Translations under genes and position numbers: made by a program
DNA from: Cyclina sinensis
Lineage: Eukaryota > Mollusca > Bivalvia > Venerida > Veneridae
Length of the DNA stretch: 64,000 bases
Assembly (NCBI GenBank): GCA_012932295.1
Contig: JAAONU010000011.1
Span: forward strand, 17,258,136-17,322,135
Reading direction: 5' to 3'
The notes under the pieces: model-generated
What the model saw: only the letters and a program-made list of their open reading frames with translations
Databases searched by the model: none
What the model was told of the DNA's origin: nothing
Part shown: positions 57,560 to 64,000 of the stretch, in pieces
Layout: each line of letters starts with the position of its first letter
Numbering within the stretch: position 1 is the stretch's first letter

Positions 57560-59070
57560 TTATTTAAATTAGATTTTCAAGTTTTCATAATTTTAATATG
57601 CATGTAACGCAAATACACCAGTAAAAAATGCAATTTTATGTTAATAAAGTGTAACAATACGATGACAGCGTCTATGCTAAATATAGCATATTCCGGAAGT
57701 CTAAATATAAAAAGGAAGTGCATATGTAAACCAGCACCATGAGTTGCAGTAAAATGGCATCGTAGACTATTGTAGCATTACGTAAATAGAGCTAATTCCG
57801 CACTGCGTTTAAAAGCAACAATTTGAAGAAACAATTGCTACAAACGTAAAAGCAAACACTGCATGCAAGCAGTCGAAAAGAAATCTTCATTCTTTGGCTA
57901 TTGTACTGGTTTAATTTTTTGTCAGGTGAACACATCAATGTCTTAAATAGAAACTTTACAAATGTTTGGTGCCAGCATGTTCACTATATGCTGTAGAGTT
58001 TTAAGAAAAACTCTAGGAGTTAGCGCACCCAATTTCTGTCAAAATCATATAATTGTGAATGACTTTTTAGAAATCATAATCTAATGTCAATATGTCAGTC
58101 AAACATTCTTAGTTAAACAGGTGCACCTTCTTACTGTTTACATGCCCTAAGGATTTGTTTGCAAATATGTTCTTCTTTACGTTATAACTTATTCTCCATT
58201 GTATTCTTTCATTTTATTTTTCATAGAGAATCAGAAAATAAGACTCTATGGAGTCAATCAGAAGTTAGTTCTAAGGTAGGCCCCATTTTAGTTTCGGGAG
58301 CGATTATCAGCTCTTGTTCAGATGAACTCGTGGCTGTTGTTTATGCTCATTTAAGTAGACAAAAGGCAAAAAATCGAATCTAACATGCACCACAAGACCG
58401 ATACTTTTAATTTAAACTGATATCCACAAACAACCTGGATAAGTGATATGAAGTTTTCTCAAGAAAGCACCTATTATACACTTGCATTTTTCAATCCTTG
58501 AAACAAAACAAGACTCTGATACATTAATCATTTTTTCTAATCGTATAAATCAGTAATCGATTGAAATAAAAACTAAGAACAAAATAGTAAGGCAATTAAA
58601 ACCTCCAGTGGAGGTCTAGAAAGTATGAGAAAATCTGATAAAATGAAGTGAAAACCATTCAGATCACTGCAATACAAGAGATGGTGTCTTGGCATTAATG
58701 ACATTTCTGAAGCACACAAAAGTTGTTGTTACATCGACGGTCTACTGAATAATTGAGTTTTACTGAGGGTGATTTTGTGATTGTACATTAGTGACACGTG
58801 CCATACGTGACTATACGTTCTCATTTATTTGACTTAATTTGCACTAGATGATTTTATGTCAAGATATTATCAAAATGGCGTCACTTTCTGACAGATTTGA
58901 GAGGCAGTCTTAAGTTAGGGCAATTGAATGTCTGTGCGATAAAAATAGTTCTGATTGACTCAACTTTAGTATAATATCTAGGTCGATTTCTTTCGCCATG
59001 CGGAATGATTGTCTTTATAAATACACATTTCTTTGTTGTTCGGTATACAATTTATGTATTGAACAGCTGG
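57560..59070. repeat. Segmental duplication, copy 2
   Basis: Partner of 54265-55560 with the same landmark order. The CpG of AAAATGGCGTC near 54454 has become CpA here (57751), while the second AAAATGGCGTC (58872) is intact. A further weak similarity links 57295-57400 with 61350-61470 (catttgaaagtcaa, gataatca--agatta, gaattgtcaag), hinting at a third, older copy. Confidence 0.75.
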
Positions 59071-62000
59071 ATATGATTAATTTTCGAATAGAACATTTAC
59101 GCAGAAGACTTTCTTGTGCCTTTAAAATTTATTACCCTAAATTTGGCACTTGTCAGTTTCGGTATTGTATGAAAACCAGTCCAGAAACAGTAAGAATAGA
59201 AAGGCTTATTTGATAACTGTAGGCACAAAATACAGACAGACGAAGAAATTTAAAAAAAAGCCTGGCAAAACACAGAACCCAGTACTGAGTATTAGGCCTA
59301 AAAGCAACCAGAACGGCCGTCTAGAATTTATTTATTTATTTATTTTTCTGAAAGGGATTATTTTATTGCCATTACTGTCCCTAATAGAGAAGTAACTGAA
59401 AAATCCGTTTAGAATTAATAAAAGGTGTGTTCGTTGCCAATAGCCTACTGTTTATATGGTGAAAAGTGCACTGTTCATCCAACAACTTAACATACTATTG
59501 TGTACACATATATAACAGTTAAAGAAGTGTAACTTGACCAGTATACAAAATACTTTCAAGTTTTCAGTGCAGTGAAATTCATTGCGAGTAGCGACTTTCA
59601 GTACAACTTAAGCGGTCTGTCAAGATGGACTATATTTGCAGCCTTCTTTATTCTGAAACCAAAACCGTTACTGCTTTTCATTTAGAGGCATTCTAAAACA
59701 ACATTACTTTTACCTATTTTATTACTCTCTGTATCAATCCTTTTTTTTCAAACAAAATATGTTTCAATCATCTTATTCATTTATTAAACTATTTCTGCAG
59801 TACCTGGATTATTTGAAAGTCAGATTTTCTTTACAGAATTCCTAAAACTGATGTCTGTCCTATCACGCGTATGTTAAAATCTGTCTCATTAAAAAGTAAA
59901 CTGTTTTGACAAAGAAAAGACAAGGAGGAGCTGAAGGTTAACACTTTGTCTTCGGTTTCCATCGAATGCTTCACAATACTAAATTCACGTTGGCAGAAAA
60001 TGAATTGTAGGGCTGTCAGCTGTTAACATTGTTTTGGGTCGTTTTGGTGAGGGCATTACAATAGATCTTTAAGATATTAAATTCCACACCTTCCAACAAA
60101 GCAATAAGAAGGCATGAGAACAAAATCTGCATACAATGCTGCACTGAATAATAAATGAATAAGCATTTCACTCTGAATTACATTTACTTTGATCAGTTAT
60201 CTTAAGTGTATTCGTTCCGCCGTCCTATTTTATTTACGTTTCAAAGTGAGCAAGACTTCAATACAGAAAATCACAGAGACCGTCAGTGTAAAGAATAAGG
60301 CTTTGTTAGCTTAACAGAACTTTAATTCAATCTTCTCTGGACTGCGCATATTGCTTGAACTGGTCTAAAGATTGTTCATAGTTATTTTAGTAAACATACG
60401 AATTAAACGTGAAGCACAAATGTACGGCAATTTAACTGGCCTCAGATTAGATAAAAGCAAAAAATAGATTAAACTAGCAATATGTGTATTCAAGAGGTAA
60501 TTTAACCAGACTGAAAAAAAATATATGTCAAGTTTTCCGTTTCAATTCCAAGTGTAATAACCAAATAAAACGAATTAAGCCTACTGAAGGCTGCCTACTG
60601 AAACCAAATTTATCTCTGTTCTTGCCATTGTTATTCTTTTCATTTTTAGGAACAATTCTACCTAAGAAAAGGAAATACATATGGTTTGTTAGACAACTGT
60701 AGCTCTTCCATTGCAGACTAGATGCATTCACTTGAACAGAAATGAAAATTGCAAAGTCCATCTAGAAGCTGTTCATTTGCGCCCCTAGTCAGTCACAACA
60801 GCATCTTCATATTGCTGTTTTTTTTTTCTCTTATAAAAAAATAAATGCTTATAAGAAAAACTACTTAAACTATCTTAAAAAGTGTATAAATCCAAAATAG
60901 AATAAATCAAGCAAGTTAACATGTATTTTTAAATGTAAGTTTGTTTTAAGAAATCTACATTAATTCTTTTTACGTGACCTTTGAAAGTCTGTTATGTCAA
61001 GTATTAGAACATATAAACTTTGTAATTTATAGATCTTTATAGATCAACTGAAATGATATCTTTACGTCATTGTCGATACAGAAACCCTTAATGTATACAC
61101 AGACAGTCTTTACAATTTGTGCTAAAAGTACAAATTTTATTCCAAATAATAAATACCAAAAGAAATTAAATCTTTAAAAGCTTTCTACTGCCTTAGTCAA
61201 ATGTCACCACGAATTTCTATTACAGACATAATATTATCACTAGAATATATATAACTTCATCGATAAAAGTGCGTCAATAGAAAGATTTTTATTATTAAGG
61301 AACAGTGTTGACAATTCAGATTTCTTTGTCGTGCTAAATTTAATGTACATTTGTTTAGATAAATTAAACATTTGAAAGTCAAATTGAATTGGAAGTGTAA
61401 TCCATAAAAGATAATCAAACAGATTATATATGGAAATTTAATAAGTCGAATTGTCAAGGGGTTGTGGCTGGGACGTAGTACCTTGGCATTATTAAACACT
61501 TCTTTCTCCCACTTTAATATCACTCATTTAAGAATAGTGTTTTATTTTGAAGCCCTTTCTACTAGATCAGAAGCAGTGATGTTTTAAATCTATCATTTTT
61601 ATACTCATGATTTTTTATTATTTTTATACACTTAAGTTTCAGTGTTTTTCTTTTCTGCTGTTCTTCTTTGAGAATATATGGCTTGTTCAGAATAACCTGT
61701 TGTATTTTTCTGACAAAGACATATAAAGGCATAAAAATAAGGTATAATACTTCTTAAAGTAAAGTTAAAATAAAAATTAAATGATTAATTTGTCATCAGA
61801 TTTTTTTCATTTAAATTATAATTTTTGTTTCAATTTTCATATTTCAAATAAATTCAGTTTTTCAGAAATCTTAATAAACTGAAGAAAGTAAGAAACGTGT
61901 TTTTCTAGAGGGTATGATACAAATCTCATTTCACGAATGCTACAAATATTAAAGTTGTTTTGTTCCTGACAAAATGCCAAGGATTTCAATAAAATTAATA

Positions 62001-64000
62001 ATAAATGCGTACTTTTATTCTTTTCGAACAGAGATTTTCGTCTGACAATATTGGTCAAGAGGTAAATTAACTCCGGCTAGTCTTATAATCTCCAGGCATA
62101 ATCTGCACATAACCTGGTGACCTTCATTAAAGTGAAGAAAATTCTTATATATATTATTTATATACGAGAGAGAGAGAGAGAGATGCCTTTAGAATATGTA
62201 ATCACTAGGTTTTTGTAGATGGTAATAACATGTTAAAATGACGTTCGGCCTCATATCACGTTTTAGCGCCAAAAAGACACATCTCCCTACAATGGTTTCA
62301 TGAAGTCACCCACGTCACCGACCGTGGACCATTTGGTGACATTCATATGTCTTCAGATTTTTGTCAAATTTTTAGACATAACAATTTACATTTTTCCGAT
62401 ATAGAATAAAATATGTCTATTTATTCTTGAAGAATGTGAATTCCTATTAATATGTATTCGGTTCAAACAATCAATTAGGTACAAGATTATAAGAATCTTA
62501 CAATGGCTGTCGGTAGTCAGGATTTGCCCTTCTTTAAAGGTACTTTTTTATGAATGTGTCCATTTGTTACAAAACTTAAAGCCCGTTTGATATGATGGCA
62601 GTATGTAATTAAAAGATTCTACTCTTTTTCAGAAGTTTAACATATTTATCAATTTAATTCCACCAATCCTTAAGATTTTCTCATATGCATCTAGTTAGAT
62701 TTTATCATAGGAAAGCCTTGAACTATTTTATGGAGTGCTCTCCGGGTAGAATTCTGTGCATTTAATTCGCGACATACAATATATAATTAATGCATTTTTT
62801 CTTTTCTATCTCACAGCCGATAAGCAATTGAGAAGGACTTTAACATAGCTTATCATTTGTAATTGATATAAATGAGAATATTTGAATTGTAGAACAGAGG
62901 GGTTGTTGTCAATTTAGACATAATTTCCTCTATTACAGAAAAATAAACTGGCTGACACTTCGTTTATCAAAAATATTAGAACAAACATTTTAAACTATAG
63001 AGTAAACGCTCTGCTGTTTTGCTTTTAGCGCTGTGGTGGTCACCAGCTGTTATCTACACGTAATATCTTTGAATTATTAACACAGAAAAATGTTAGATAA
63101 AGGTTCAAAACAAAAGTAATTCTAAAACAAATCTAAAACGTCCGTGAACGCTTATTGCTTAAAGCAAACAATAACTGCCTTAGTCATGTTAGATCCGTAA
63201 AATATAAAAGCACCAAATGAAAAAGCATAAACAGTACGTATATAACTTGTACAAATAAGAGAACAAGAGTCCTCTTTATAAATAAGCCACAAAATGGCAT
63301 ACAGTTTCACTAGCGTTTCACAGTTTCAAGGGACAGTTAAACTACTTTCATTGTATTTGACCATTTCACACACAAAAATATATATTTATAATGAATAATA
63401 TAATACAATATACTTCTACTTTCTGTTGCTATAACGAAACAATCTGTATGAAATTATCCTCCATAACATGCATATCAATTTTACTACCATCTGAAAAATA
63501 GCGATGCAGGTGGTCAATTTTACAATGAATCAATTTAATAATTTTACATCGCCGGGTGGCAAAATTTTTGATGCACCAGGGATCGTGACCGATTTGGCGT
63601 TTCATATTTCATTCAAACAGTTAATTTGTTGTTGTTGTTCTTGCTGCTGATGTTGTTATTATTGTTGTAAGACAAAGTGTGAAATAATATAGAAATAAAA
63701 ATGTCAAATTTTTAAAGTATTAAAAGAATATACTAAAAATTAAAATATGAAAGTACAGGAGTAAAATGCGGTATAAAATCATGGATTGTTATATTTTTCT
63801 TTAAATATAAGTTATTTACAATCTAGTAAAATTCAATACATGTTAAAGATATCTTTTAAAAAGCTATGAAAGCCAAAACGTTTTAAATACGCAAGCAAAA
63901 TTCTCAGTTTCCACTAGACAAGATACTACAATATATGTGTATCAAACTTTAAAAGCAATTAAACGAAACACTACGCATGTATGTTGCTTGCTTCTTAAGA
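59071..64000. other. Intergenic, no gene seen
   Basis: AT-rich DNA with simple repeats ((TTTA) near 59329, (GA)n at 62165-62183, GTT/ATT runs near 63625-63670). Open frames up to 88 codons are present but none shows a domain, splice context or conservation inside the window. Confidence 0.55.

Overview
The window looks like AT-rich nuclear DNA from a bivalve mollusc. The evidence is a low gene density, spliced genes with long introns, a B-box/coiled-coil/beta-propeller TRIM-like gene without a RING, a LINE whose ORF2 starts with a 2A-like peptide, a tRNA-headed SINE, and several copies of a long repeat beginning AGCTCACCTG and carrying GTCC-GTCC runs, which I know as a common bivalve genomic repeat. 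Nothing prokaryotic is present. The species assignment is inference.

Layout. 1-1174 is a 69-bp minisatellite. 3.2-39.6 kb is a decayed cluster of duplicated blocks. It holds four copies of one unrecognised gene family: a broken copy at 3.2-3.9 kb, an intact two-exon copy at 5986-9792 (248 residues, joined by a GC-AG intron), a deleted relic at 24.35-24.70 kb and an exon-2 relic at 37.1-37.45 kb. It also holds one intact minus-strand TRIM56-like gene (30691-32565) and a torn duplicate of that gene's 5' half (24.85-25.28 kb plus 28.50-29.10 kb). Common flanking sequence recurs at 11.39, 33.42 and 38.69 kb, and a second flanking segment at 23.13 and 34.85 kb. Between these lie transposon insertions: a full-length but dead LINE (13.9-21.1 kb) that is itself interrupted by a 1.2-kb insertion, two LINE RT/C-terminal fragments, a mariner transposase relic, a hAT transposase relic, a TA-flanked MITE, and two copies of the AGCTCACCTG repeat inserted in or beside the intact gene. 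Related blocks lack these two copies and so preserve the empty sites.

40-47 kb holds inverted and tandem repeats, one minus-strand exon or gene encoding a disordered Ser/Arg-rich protein (45164-46123) and a SINE with intact target-site duplications. 47-64 kb has no gene I can support. It contains a 77-bp tandem array and a roughly 3.3-kb-spaced segmental duplication in which paired ETS-like and YY1-like motifs are retained in both copies.

The functional content is probably three genes: the unrecognised two-exon gene, the TRIM-like gene and the 45-46 kb exon. The rest reads as birth-and-death duplication followed by transposon invasion. The strongest observations are the 2A-like sequence of the LINE, the GC-AG intron, the co-duplicated unknown-gene/TRIM cluster, and the empty sites that define the AGCTCACCTG repeat as an insertion unit.
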